A stretch of DNA of 64,000 nucleotides from DAOULY01 sp034414595 (GTDB lineage: Bacteria; Chloroflexota; Dehalococcoidia; SZUA-161; JAUWZY01): NCBI GenBank assembly GCA_034414595.1, contig DAOULY010000018.1:1-64000 (forward strand), written 5' to 3'. The notes under the pieces were generated by a model. It saw only the letters and a program-made list of their open reading frames with translations. It had not been told where the DNA came from and ran no database searches. Below are positions 35,361-43,256 of the stretch, in pieces; position 1 is the first letter of the stretch, and each line of letters opens with the position of its first letter. A program made the translations under genes and the position numbers.

Positions 35361-35903
35361 ATGAAGAGCAAGACACTGGCTATGGTTCTAGTTGCTGTGC
35401 TGTGCCTGGCTGTGCTGGGTGTGGGCTTCGCCAAATGTTCTGATGTAATGGCCAGCGCCGGTACAGTCAACACTTGCGAGTTTAGCCTTGAATTTACCGA
35501 CTGTACTTGCACTGACCCACCGGGGACCGACGATCCAGGCTATACTGAAGATATAGGCTACTGTCAGTGTATGCCGGTCGATAGTGATAGTGATGGCGAT
35601 GATGATATGGTGCAGATAAGGGTCACTAATGCTTACCCTCGCTACTGGTGCGATTTTGAAATCACGGTGCGCAATAACGGCACCATTCCGGCGAAGATAA
35701 CTGAAGTCCTTGTTAATGAGCCAGACCCCGAAGCGATTGAACTCAATGGGGAGGGCTTCTGGAGCGGTCCTGGCTTGGTAGGGACCGTACTCGATCCCGG
35801 TGAAACCACACAAGCCAGCTTCTCGCTGCATATTTTGCAGCAGATTAGTCAGGGTAAAACTTATAACTTCTCCATACAAATAGAGGCAGTCCAGGATAAT
35901 TGA
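35361..35903 (+). CDS. SipW-type signal peptide secreted protein (NAYP family)
   Basis: 180 residues. The signal peptide MKSKTLAMVLVAVLCLAVLGVGFA is followed by SDVMASAGTVNTCEFSLEF, the pattern of SipW-dependent (TasA/CalY-like) exported proteins. The body is Cys/Asp-rich with a shared motif VTNAYPRYW and a C-terminal beta segment GKTYNFSIQIEAVQDN, also seen in the proteins at 62604 and 63334. Some family members form extracellular fibres. No sipW-like signal peptidase is found in this window. Codon 1 (ATG 35361) has GGATGAGAG upstream. It is preceded by a regulator relic, so its present control is unclear. Confidence 0.75.
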   Translation: MKSKTLAMVLVAVLCLAVLGVGFAKCSDVMASAGTVNTCEFSLEFTDCTCTDPPGTDDPGYTEDIGYCQCMPVDSDSDGDDDMVQIRVTNAYPRYWCDFEITVRNNGTIPAKITEVLVNEPDPEAIELNGEGFWSGPGLVGTVLDPGETTQASFSLHILQQISQGKTYNFSIQIEAVQDN

Positions 35904-35908
35904 AAATG

Positions 35909-35927
35909 GGAGGCAATAAGCCTCCTG
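35909..35927 (+). terminator. Short hairpin after the NAYP gene
   Basis: GGAGGC-AATAA-GCCTCC, six base pairs, right after the stop. There is no T-run. The remaining part to 36202 shows no gene. Confidence 0.45.
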
Positions 35928-36202
35928 TGGTTATCACCGACCACGGACGGGTTCGACCCACTCAGTACTTAATCTTCCCAAAGATATCGTAGGTATTGCC
36001 TGATTTGCACACTTTGGACCCCTGATCTCCTCAAACCACATTGGCGATTTATTTCTGCTACGTGTGCCTTTGATCATTACTACCAGTCATCGGACCTCGG
36101 TCCAGAGTCTCGAGGGTCTCCAAGCTGGACGAAGCAAAGCACTAACACGATGCGTGCTCCTTAAATGCCCAAAGCAACGGCAGATATCACTCAAACATAG
36201 GC

Positions 36203-36706
36203 TTAGTCAACCTTCGAGAACTGGGCCTCAGGCGCTCCGCAGACAGGACACTTCTCCGGGGCTTCGCCTTCGGCCGTGAGTCCACATACCTGGCACACAA
36301 AGTATTCCTTTGCTGGTTGCTTACTGCCGCTCTCCAGGGCAGCGAGTGCCGCCTGATAGAGCTGCTCGTGAATTATCTCCACGCGGCGGGCCCAGTCGAA
36401 GGTCCGCACTGCCCTTGTTTGCTCCTCCTTCTTGGCCTGCTCGATGAATCCGGGGTACATTTGGACGTGCTCCATGTTCTCACCGGCTATGGCGGCCTTC
36501 AGATTGTCGGCGGTGGCCCTCACCCCTTCCATGGTCTCCAGGTGATTGCGCGCGTGGACGGTCTCCGCCATCGCTGCGGCGCGGAACAGCTTGGCGACCT
36601 GAGGATTCCCTTCTCGCTCCGCTTTACGCGCAAATGCCAAGTACGTTGTGCTTGCTTGGCTCTCGCCAGCGAATGCAGCCTTGAGATTGTCTGCTGTGTT
36701 TGCCAT
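36203..36706 (-). CDS. Rubrerythrin
   Basis: 167 residues. The ferritin-like four-helix domain (about 1-130) has the di-iron glutamates (AFAGESQAST, then EGNPQVAKLFRAAAMAETVHARNHLE). A C-terminal rubredoxin-like domain has CQVCGLTAEG and CPVCGAP. Rubrerythrin reduces H2O2 in anaerobes. The ribosome site GGAGGTGATCAG precedes ATG 36706. It is the first of the oxidative-stress and iron genes on this strand. I see no obvious Fur or PerR box in the upstream 180 bp. Confidence 0.95.
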   Translation of the reverse strand: MANTADNLKAAFAGESQASTTYLAFARKAEREGNPQVAKLFRAAAMAETVHARNHLETMEGVRATADNLKAAIAGENMEHVQMYPGFIEQAKKEEQTRAVRTFDWARRVEIIHEQLYQAALAALESGSKQPAKEYFVCQVCGLTAEGEAPEKCPVCGAPEAQFSKVD

Positions 36707-36888
36707 CTGATCACCTCCGTTAATTAGCTTCGCATTTTCGCTGTGGCAAATAGGGGGTCTCTGTTACCAGCACCTTTTTGCCACATATATCGCCTTGTCT
36801 CTGTCCATCCTGAGTAAAGCCATCTAAGGGTTCTTGTCCTGGTCCAGCCACAGGGGCGCTCTTTTTTCAGGCAACGTTCCATGTTGCG

Positions 36889-38937
36889 TCATATCTGATC
36901 AAGCAAAGTCTCCAGAGCATTGGGATCAGTAATCGGTGCCTGGCAGACATACCTTTCGCATACGTACACGGTGGGCTTATTCCCTATCATACCTCTGCTT
37001 CGAAGCAGAGGTATATCTATAGTTGTAGATTCATCAGGATCGTGGCCTGCCAGAACCGTGTTAGGTAGATAGCGTCGGTTGATCACGTTCATTAGCGATT
37101 TCGTTGCCGGTTGTCCAAGTCGACCAACTACTGCTATTTCCTTTGGTTCGGATAGATAGAAATCCAGAGCGGAGAGCCAATAACCGAAACCGAGGGGATA
37201 CCTGATCATCGGTTCTTGCACCGAGCGAATAGCAGCCGTCGCCGGTCTCTCATAATCGCTGTTGCCAGTCAATCTCGCCAGGCGTATAAGGACGAATGCT
37301 GCTGCTGACGACCCTGAAGGCAGAGCGTTGTCGTAAATGTTCCTGGGACGAACAACAAGTGTCTCCTGGCCGTGAGCGGTATCATAGAAGCATCCGTGGG
37401 GCTCATCCCAGAACTGCTCCAGCATGACATCTGCCAGGTCCATGGCGGCATGCAACCACCGTTCCTGAAAGGTGGCCTGGTTTAGCGAGAGCAGTCCCTC
37501 ACAGAGGAGAGCGTAATCCTGGAGATAACCATCGATCTTGGCCTGCCCGTCCCTATAGGAGTGCTTCAATACTCTGCCATTGCGCAACGCTTGCGTAATG
37601 AAAGAGGCATTGGAGGTAGCTGCCTTCAGATAGTCCTCTCGGTCAAGCACTGATGCTGCCTCAGCAAGGCTGGCAAGCATCAAACCATTCCAGCCTGCCA
37701 GGATCTTCTCATCTCGGTGTGGCGGTATCCGGTGTGCTCGTCGTTCTTGCAAACGTGCCTTAGCTGTGGCGATCCTGCCCTCCAGCTCTTCAGGGGAGAG
37801 ACTGAGCTCCGCTGCCAGTGCTTCAGTATCAATTGTCTGGCTTAGAACATTCCCTCCCTCGAAGTCACCATGCTCAGTGATGCCAAAATACCTGCCAACC
37901 AGCCTTCCCTCGTCCTCACCCATGACCTCCGCTACCTCGTCGGGGGTCCATATGTAGTATTTGCCCTCGACGCCTTCCGTATCTGCATCTTGGGTCGAAT
38001 AAAAGCCGCCCTCTTTGTCACTCATCTCCCGCAGTATATAGTCTAGTGTTTGCTCGACAATGCGGCGGTATAGTTGTTTCCCGGTTGCCTGGTATGCGTG
38101 AAGATAGAGGCGGCTGAGCAGCGCGTTATCGTAGAGCATCTTCTCAAAGTGTGGAACTCGCCAGCGAGCGTCAACACTGTAGCGGTGAAAGCCCCCTCCT
38201 ATTTGGTCATAGATGCCACCCCGTGCCATTCTCTCAAGGGTATGTTCTACTATGGGCAAGGCATTCTCATCCGCCGTCCGGTGGTGATACCGGAGCAGGA
38301 ACTCGAGAACCATAGGTTGAGGGAATTTGGGGGCCGAGCCAAAACCACCGTTTTGGGGGTCGAACAAGGATTTGAGTGTGGTGTAAGCAGTGCCGAGCAT
38401 ACTGGTAGTAAGTGGTTCCACTCCACGCTGTGCCTTAACTGTCCTTCTAAGGTGAGAGAGAATCTGCTCTGCGGTGGCTTCAATCTCACTCCCGCGGGTT
38501 CTGTAGGCCTGCGCTACTGTCTCCAGCACGCGTGGGAAACCCGGCAGTCCCTGGCGGTCCTCTGGAGGGAAATAGGTTCCTCCGTAGAAAGGCTTGCCCT
38601 GAGGTGTCAGGAAAACAGTGAGGGGCCAGCCACCGCTGCCAGTCATCGCCTGGAGCGCATCCATATAAACAGCATCGAGGTCAGGACGCTCCTCACGATC
38701 GACTTTGATGCTGATGAAGTTCTCATTCATGAGGCGAGCGATCTCCTCGTTTTCAAAGCATTCTCGCTCCATCACATGGCACCAGTGGCAGGCAGAATAC
38801 CCGATGCTGAGCAGAATGGGTTTATTCTCCTGAACAGCACGACTTAGAGCTCCCTCACCCCAGGGGTACCAATCTACGGGGTTTTCGGCGTGCTGCAGTA
38901 GATATGGACTACTCTCTCCGCTCAGTCGGTTGGGCAT
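36889..38937 (-). CDS. Thioredoxin-domain protein, DUF255 (YyaL/spermatogenesis-associated 20 family)
   Basis: 682 residues. An N-terminal thioredoxin-like domain (MPNRLSGESSPYLLQHAENPVDW, then SACHWCHVMERE with a CHWC redox pair) is followed by a long six-hairpin (alpha/alpha)6 barrel related to glycosidase/epimerase folds (about 180-680). The function is unknown. It is a widespread single-copy family linked by some to redox or cellobiose epimerase-like chemistry. Length is standard. It lies in an oxidative-stress neighbourhood but shows no overlap with its neighbours. Confidence 0.92.
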   Translation of the reverse strand: MPNRLSGESSPYLLQHAENPVDWYPWGEGALSRAVQENKPILLSIGYSACHWCHVMERECFENEEIARLMNENFISIKVDREERPDLDAVYMDALQAMTGSGGWPLTVFLTPQGKPFYGGTYFPPEDRQGLPGFPRVLETVAQAYRTRGSEIEATAEQILSHLRRTVKAQRGVEPLTTSMLGTAYTTLKSLFDPQNGGFGSAPKFPQPMVLEFLLRYHHRTADENALPIVEHTLERMARGGIYDQIGGGFHRYSVDARWRVPHFEKMLYDNALLSRLYLHAYQATGKQLYRRIVEQTLDYILREMSDKEGGFYSTQDADTEGVEGKYYIWTPDEVAEVMGEDEGRLVGRYFGITEHGDFEGGNVLSQTIDTEALAAELSLSPEELEGRIATAKARLQERRAHRIPPHRDEKILAGWNGLMLASLAEAASVLDREDYLKAATSNASFITQALRNGRVLKHSYRDGQAKIDGYLQDYALLCEGLLSLNQATFQERWLHAAMDLADVMLEQFWDEPHGCFYDTAHGQETLVVRPRNIYDNALPSGSSAAAFVLIRLARLTGNSDYERPATAAIRSVQEPMIRYPLGFGYWLSALDFYLSEPKEIAVVGRLGQPATKSLMNVINRRYLPNTVLAGHDPDESTTIDIPLLRSRGMIGNKPTVYVCERYVCQAPITDPNALETLLDQI

Positions 38938-39039
38938 AGCAAACCTGGCCTCGCTAACGAGACTTTACTTTGGCTTTTAACTTAGTCCGTTTCCTCGTTC
39001 CCTTCACTATAGGGCAGCCCCCGTGCTCACAGGGCCATT

Positions 39040-39070
39040 GGGGAGGCCCGACGCAAGTTCGGGCCTCCCC
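39040..39070 (-). terminator. Strong hairpin downstream of the ferritin-like gene
   Basis: GGGGAGGCCCGA pairs perfectly with TCGGGCCTCCCC (12 bp, 7-nt loop), 17 bp after the stop on the minus strand. A T-rich run lies only on the plus-strand side, so it may be a processing or Rho-independent signal of limited strength. Confidence 0.6.
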
Positions 39071-39086
39071 CTTTCCTGTTTCTAAC

Positions 39087-39638
39087 CTATTTCAGGAACT
39101 TGGACACGAAGGGTGAAGTATCACCACGACGCAGGAAGTGGCCTGAGGGACCCTCGCCGAGGAATTCGGAGAACCATGATTCATGCTCTATTTCCTCATT
39201 GAGGATCGACAGGCACAAATCGTAGGTTCTGTGGTCCTTGCCCGCAGTCAGGTTACAGAGGTGGGTATAGCCCCGTACTGCGCATCTCTCCGCTTCCACT
39301 AGCACTGTCAACATGGCCTGGATGTCACTCGGGTCCGTTGGCAGCAAGGCGGCCCGACAGGCCGAGATGTCATGGAACTCCTTCATATCCTGTGGCAGCT
39401 TGCCACCGAGTTCATAGATGCGGGGGACCAGCGCCTCGAAGTGATTGCGGTCCTCGATGCGGGCTGTCTCCGCAATCTCCTTGATAGTCTCCCCTTCCAA
39501 CCCAATCAGGTTCACCCGTAGGATTGTGTAGTAATAGTAGGTGGTGAGCTCAGCGGCCGCATTCGAGACCAGCAGCTCCAGCAGTTCATCAAGGTTGACC
39601 CCTGTCTGCTCCACCATCTCTCGTGCTACTTTAGCCAT
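39087..39638 (-). CDS. Ferritin-like di-iron protein (Dps-like/DPSL type)
   Basis: 183 residues, four-helix ferritin-like fold. Iron ligands are likely in AAAELTTYYYYT, ARIEDRNHFEAL, VEAERCAVRGYTHLC and NEEIEHESWFSEFLGEGPSGHF. The closely placed cysteines in AERCAVRGYTHLCN resemble the thioferritin (DPSL) signature. Members protect DNA and cell against H2O2 and store iron. A strong ribosome site AAAGGAGGAAGG precedes ATG 39638. A partial Fur-like box lies at 39701-39719. The Fur gene is its upstream neighbour on the same strand. Confidence 0.85.
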   Translation of the reverse strand: MAKVAREMVEQTGVNLDELLELLVSNAAAELTTYYYYTILRVNLIGLEGETIKEIAETARIEDRNHFEALVPRIYELGGKLPQDMKEFHDISACRAALLPTDPSDIQAMLTVLVEAERCAVRGYTHLCNLTAGKDHRTYDLCLSILNEEIEHESWFSEFLGEGPSGHFLRRGDTSPFVSKFLK

Positions 39639-39700
39639 GACCTTCCTCCTTTCCTAGGATGATTTGCTCTTCTTACAAGTTACTCTAGCTTCTGTTTTTT

Positions 39701-39719
39701 AATGTCAGATAATCATCAC
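39701..39719. promoter_or_regulatory. Partial Fur-like box upstream of the ferritin-like gene
   Basis: The core GATAATCAT matches the centre of the Fur consensus, but the outer arm fits poorly (about 11 of 19). It lies 60-80 bp ahead of the ferritin ATG. It would link ferritin to the adjacent fur gene. Confidence 0.4.
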
Positions 39720-39837
39720 CTCCCCCAACGGACACCGAAGCATCCGACGTTTGTTTAACGTTCAAGGATATAGGGTATTTGCTGTAGTTAAGCGATAGCC
39801 CCAAGTGTAGAGCCTGCATTGCCCCGGTGGTCGTTAT

Positions 39838-40263
39838 TTAAGTGCTTTTGGACCGAGTAGGGGTGTCTTCAACAGATAGCCCCTCTCCGGACTGGCAATC
39901 CTTACACAGCCCGCGAAATTCCAGTAGATGATGGGAGACCTTGAAGCCCGTTTTTTGGGCTACTCTCTCATTGCTCTCTTTGTCTACTGGCTCATCCAGG
40001 TCAAATATACGACCACATTGTTCACACCTGAAGTGATAGTGCTTTTCGGTATTTCCATTGAACCTGCCGAGAGTACCGGCAAATTCTATCTCCAAAATCT
40101 CTCCCTCCTGCTTCAGCAATTTGAGGTTGCGGTAAACCGTCCCCAAGCTGATATTCGGTATCTCTCTCCTCACCTGCTCATAGACCCAATCTGCGGTAGG
40201 ATGGGAGTTCGTGTCCTTGAGAACCCTAACTATGGCCTCTTTCTGTTTCGATTTCCTTGCCAT
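39838..40263 (-). CDS. Fur-family transcriptional regulator (Fur/PerR)
   Basis: 141 residues from ATG 40263. The N-terminal winged helix (MARKSKQKEAIVRVL, ADWVYEQVRREIPNISLGTVYRNLK) is followed by a dimerisation domain with the metal-site HYHFRCEQCGRIFDLDEP and a C-terminal CKDC pair, giving a structural zinc site (CxxC...CxxC). It may be an iron- or peroxide-sensing regulator. An in-frame 26-residue extension to 40341 runs through the operator region and is rejected. A good Fur box lies about 30 bp upstream, suggesting autoregulation. Confidence 0.9.
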   Translation of the reverse strand: MARKSKQKEAIVRVLKDTNSHPTADWVYEQVRREIPNISLGTVYRNLKLLKQEGEILEIEFAGTLGRFNGNTEKHYHFRCEQCGRIFDLDEPVDKESNERVAQKTGFKVSHHLLEFRGLCKDCQSGEGLSVEDTPTRSKST

Positions 40264-40292
40264 AACGCTCTGAGATAGAGAATTACTCAAAT

Positions 40293-40311
40293 AGTAATGA
40301 TAATCACTACT
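40293..40311. promoter_or_regulatory. Fur box upstream of fur
   Basis: The 19-mer matches the GATAATGATAATCATTATC consensus at 14 positions, including the unbroken TAATGATAATCA centre. It lies 30 bp before the fur ATG, where bound repressor would block transcription. Confidence 0.7.
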
Positions 40312-40438
40312 GATTATAGAACTTCTTTTCCATGCTGTCAAGATGCCTGTATTCCTCGTTTTCTTATAGTGGCATTCTATGCAGAATGGTATAATTTTGT
40401 AGGCATCGTTTGAAATAATACATGTCGGTGGTTAGTAC

Positions 40439-41428
40439 GTGATGCAAGACAGCAAACAAAAGTATCTTCGGGAAAGCTATACAGCACGTATAAATCGCGT
40501 CATAGATTATATTGAAGCAAACATCGACAAAGACTTGTCTTTGCAGGAACTGGCTGGGGTCGCCTATTTCTCCCCATTTCACTTTCATCGAATATTTCGC
40601 GCTATGGTGGGCGAGACCTTAAACGATTTCATACAGAGGGTCCGGATCGAAAAAGCAGCCACGAAGCTTGTACTCAATCCTAAGAAATCCATCACAGAAA
40701 TAGCTTTTGAGTGTGGCTTTTCCAGCTCATCCGCGTTTGCCAGGGCATTCAGGGAAGCCTTTCATATGAGCGCAAGCGATTGGCGTTCACACGGGCACAT
40801 TCAATATAGCAAGAATGGTGAAACAGTTAGCAAAGAAAGTCAATCGGTTGGCAACATCCGGCAAGACTTCGACGTCTACCCCTATTATACTCAAGGTACA
40901 ATGAAACAAATGTGGAGGATAGAGATGAAGAACAAGGAAATCCGGACCAACGTCGAGGTCAAAGATATGCCGGAGCTACATGTCGTCTATGTCCGACATA
41001 TAGGTCCGTATAAAGGAGACCAGGAACTTTTTGCCAGACTCTTCAACAAATTGATGGCATGGGCAGGGCCGAGAGGGTTACTGCGCTTCCCGGAGACTAA
41101 GGTGCTGGCGGTATATCACGATAACCCTGATATCACAGCTGAGGACAAGCTTAGAACAGACGCATGCATTACAGTACCTGAGGATACCCAGGTGGAAGGG
41201 GAAATAGGAAAGATGACAATCCCGGCGGGCAAATATGCCGTGGCGCATTTTGAGATTACACCTGATCAGTATGAGGATGCCTGGAACGCAGTCTATGGGG
41301 GATGGCTACCTGGAAGTGGATACCAGCCTGAAGATGGACCCTGCTATGAGCTCTACCCCAGTGATCCCAAAGAACATCCCGAAGGAAAACACGTAGTCGA
41401 TATCCATGTGCCGGTGAAACCTCTGTAA
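40439..41428 (+). CDS. AraC-family regulator with GyrI-like effector-binding domain
   Basis: 329 residues (GTG 40439 or ATG 40442). Two HTH motifs in the N-terminal about 110 residues: LSLQELAGVAYFSPFHFHR and ITEIAFECGFSSSSAFARAF. A linker is followed by a GyrI/SbmC-like ligand-binding domain (about 165-328, VEVKDMPELHVVYVRHIGPYKG). This Rob/SoxS-like plan is used by activators that sense small hydrophobic or stress compounds. It stands alone with divergent Fur on one side, no operator is apparent. Confidence 0.92.
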   Translation: MMQDSKQKYLRESYTARINRVIDYIEANIDKDLSLQELAGVAYFSPFHFHRIFRAMVGETLNDFIQRVRIEKAATKLVLNPKKSITEIAFECGFSSSSAFARAFREAFHMSASDWRSHGHIQYSKNGETVSKESQSVGNIRQDFDVYPYYTQGTMKQMWRIEMKNKEIRTNVEVKDMPELHVVYVRHIGPYKGDQELFARLFNKLMAWAGPRGLLRFPETKVLAVYHDNPDITAEDKLRTDACITVPEDTQVEGEIGKMTIPAGKYAVAHFEITPDQYEDAWNAVYGGWLPGSGYQPEDGPCYELYPSDPKEHPEGKHVVDIHVPVKPL

Positions 41429-41497
41429 TTACCCCGCATTGAGCATTAACATTCAAAGTGATTTCTTTGAATTCTCGTGCTCCGCCGTCCTTAGCAT

Positions 41498-42085
41498 CTA
41501 CACTTCCTTTACCAGCACTATAGCTCTGCTAAAGCGTACCCGCGGCTGTTCCGAGACTGAAAAGCCAAGTTCCTGCGCTACCTTCACAGTCTGTTCGAAA
41601 TCAAGGCGGGAGGTATGGATTTTGGGTTCGGCAATGAATAGCCGACCCTCTGCCTTGAGTAGTGTTAAGATCTCTTTCAGGAATGCTCGAGTATCTGGCA
41701 CCTCATGGACCATCCAGAACGCCAGTACGAAATCCAATTGCTCCTTCACACCGATATAACGGGACTCACATTGATGAATCTTGATCTGGTTGGAGAGGCC
41801 TGCCCTGGCAGCCCTGCTCTTGACCATTCCTAACATCTCAGGTTGAAGGTCGGCAGAGATCACGAGGCCGTCTTCGCCAACGAGTCGAGCAAGACCCAGG
41901 GACGCAAATCCTCTGCCGCAGCCGATGTCCAATACTGTCATTCCAGGCTTAACATATTGACCGAACAGCTTTCGAGGGTTATGAAGAAGTGGGCGTAATA
42001 AGTTGTCGAATAGGTAGGTAAGCTGCCATGGGCAAACGCAGGTTTTTCTTGAAACCTGTATGTCGTAAGTCTTTTCAGTGTCCAT
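41498..42085 (-). CDS. Class I SAM-dependent methyltransferase
   Basis: 195 residues from ATG 42085 (AAGGAGGGAAATACC upstream). SAM-binding motif I is VLDIGCGRGFASLGLARLV, with the acidic end of strand 2 (ADLQPEML) and motif II text LDFVLAFWMVHEVPD. The N-terminus has a Cys-Pro segment (KTCVCPWQLTYLFDN). It resembles ubiquinone/menaquinone- or arsenite-type methyltransferases, though the substrate is unknown. A GTTTAG-CTA-CTAAAC operator just upstream is identical in type to the one on the MarR promoter, so MarR probably controls it. It lies directly downstream of that gene. Confidence 0.88.
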   Translation of the reverse strand: MDTEKTYDIQVSRKTCVCPWQLTYLFDNLLRPLLHNPRKLFGQYVKPGMTVLDIGCGRGFASLGLARLVGEDGLVISADLQPEMLGMVKSRAARAGLSNQIKIHQCESRYIGVKEQLDFVLAFWMVHEVPDTRAFLKEILTLLKAEGRLFIAEPKIHTSRLDFEQTVKVAQELGFSVSEQPRVRFSRAIVLVKEV

Positions 42086-42106
42086 GGTATTTCCCTCCTT
42101 CATAAA

Positions 42107-42121
42107 GTTTAGCTACTAAAC
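42107..42121. promoter_or_regulatory. MarR operator site 1 (between marR and methyltransferase)
   Basis: GTTTAG-CTA-CTAAAC, a perfect 6-bp inverted repeat with a 3-bp centre, 21 bp upstream of the methyltransferase ATG. It is the same as site 2 at 42630 except for the central bases. Confidence 0.75.
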
Positions 42122-42143
42122 AAACATGTTCAAAAAAAAGAAA

Positions 42144-42620
42144 CTAAACATTCTCCTTTCGTTGTTCATACTTATCCAGTATTTCGTTGAGATCGGTCAT
42201 AGCTGTAGCAAACGTATCGAGCTTTGGCTTGAGCTGGCTTCCGAAATACTCGCGAACTATGTCGAACATATGCATGTGGAATTGTTCGTGGTTTTGGAAG
42301 CCTATCCAACCAAGATCCGTGAGTTCAAGGATGACCTCCCTAGCGTTGTCGTAAGGACGTGTTTTACGAACTAAACCTTTCCTAACAAGTTTGGCAATCG
42401 TCTGCGAAACCGCCCCTTTAGTCAGTCCCATATGTTCCGCCAGTGCAGTCACATTGATTCTCGGATGCTGCCCAATAGCTTGAATAGTGTGTATTTCCTT
42501 CCTATACAGTGGAACGCCGGTGCCGAAATCACGAGATGGTGTGTGCATCGACTCCATCTTTGTTATCACCTGATCCAGGATATCCAGAATTCGCTCAAAT
42601 GTAGTGGTTTCGTCCCTCAT
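42144..42620 (-). CDS. MarR-family transcriptional regulator
   Basis: 158 residues from ATG 42620. The winged HTH (about 55-115) includes INVTALAEHMGLTKGAVSQTIAKLVRKGLV and RETRPYDNARE-like wing text (RKTRPYDNAREVILELTDLG). Flanking helices would mediate dimerisation. The frame opens upstream at 42638, but that start lies within the operator/promoter; the ATG at 42620 is 8 bp after the -10 box, so the message would be almost leaderless. Two identical-type operators flank the gene, consistent with autorepression and control of the methyltransferase. MarR regulators typically sense phenolic ligands. Confidence 0.88.
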   Translation of the reverse strand: MRDETTTFERILDILDQVITKMESMHTPSRDFGTGVPLYRKEIHTIQAIGQHPRINVTALAEHMGLTKGAVSQTIAKLVRKGLVRKTRPYDNAREVILELTDLGWIGFQNHEQFHMHMFDIVREYFGSQLKPKLDTFATAMTDLNEILDKYEQRKENV

Positions 42621-42628
42621 ACACAGAT

Positions 42629-42657
42629 AGTTTAGCAACTAAACAATATTTTGTCAA
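42629..42657 (-). promoter_or_regulatory. Promoter of marR
   Basis: Minus strand TTGACA (42652-42657), 17 bp spacer, TAAACT (42629-42634). The MarR operator (42630-42644) covers the -10 box and spacer. Confidence 0.8.
42630..42644. promoter_or_regulatory. MarR operator site 2 (own promoter)
   Basis: GTTTAG-CAA-CTAAAC, the same inverted repeat as at 42107, centred on the marR -10 region. Confidence 0.75.
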
Positions 42658-43256
42658 GACCCTTTTGTGGGTTATAGCTTGTACCATTGCACGAACGGTC
42701 GTATCGTGTGAGTTAGGCAGGGCTCCTCGAAAAGCCATTGCCTGCTCCGACACGGTTCGAACTAACCAATAGCTACTTCTCATAAAGTCGATCAACTGGT
42801 CACCTTTTCAGCTTCTGAATCAGACTTTCATTGGTATATCGCGAAGTGTGTGCTATCATAGTAGCTGCTGTAAAGTCACTGTGGAGTCAAAGTAGCGCAT
42901 GAAGTGGTCGGCAGAAGAAGTAGTCGGCTGACCGAAATGTTAAAGAAAGGGATGCCCTGGCTACAGAGGGGACGGGGTGTGGGAGAAAACAACGGGCTGA
43001 CTTCGGCAATGGTCCAGTTGTCACAGAGGCCCTCATCATCGAGTTAGAGCAGAGCTTGACCAGGACTATACCCAAGATTCTCGATTATCTGAAGCCTGCT
43101 GCCTGTTGGCATCAGAGACTTGGTAAACCGACACATCCCTAGTGCGATATCCTGGCACTACCTCGGGAACGGCATATGTATGGGGCAAACCGAGGTAAGC
43201 AGGAACAGTTTCTTGGCTGCAAGGCAGGTTTATCTTGAAGAATCCAAAGGAGGGAT
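42658..43256. other. Intergenic region, small unassigned open frame only
   Basis: About 600 bp between marR and the PEP-synthase-like gene. On the plus strand 42923-43140 an uninterrupted frame of about 70 codons contains NGPVVTEALIIELEQSLT and IPKILDYLKPAACWHQ, but it has no start codon or ribosome site and matches nothing I recognise. It may be a gene relic. No RNA gene or repeat is seen. Confidence 0.4.
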
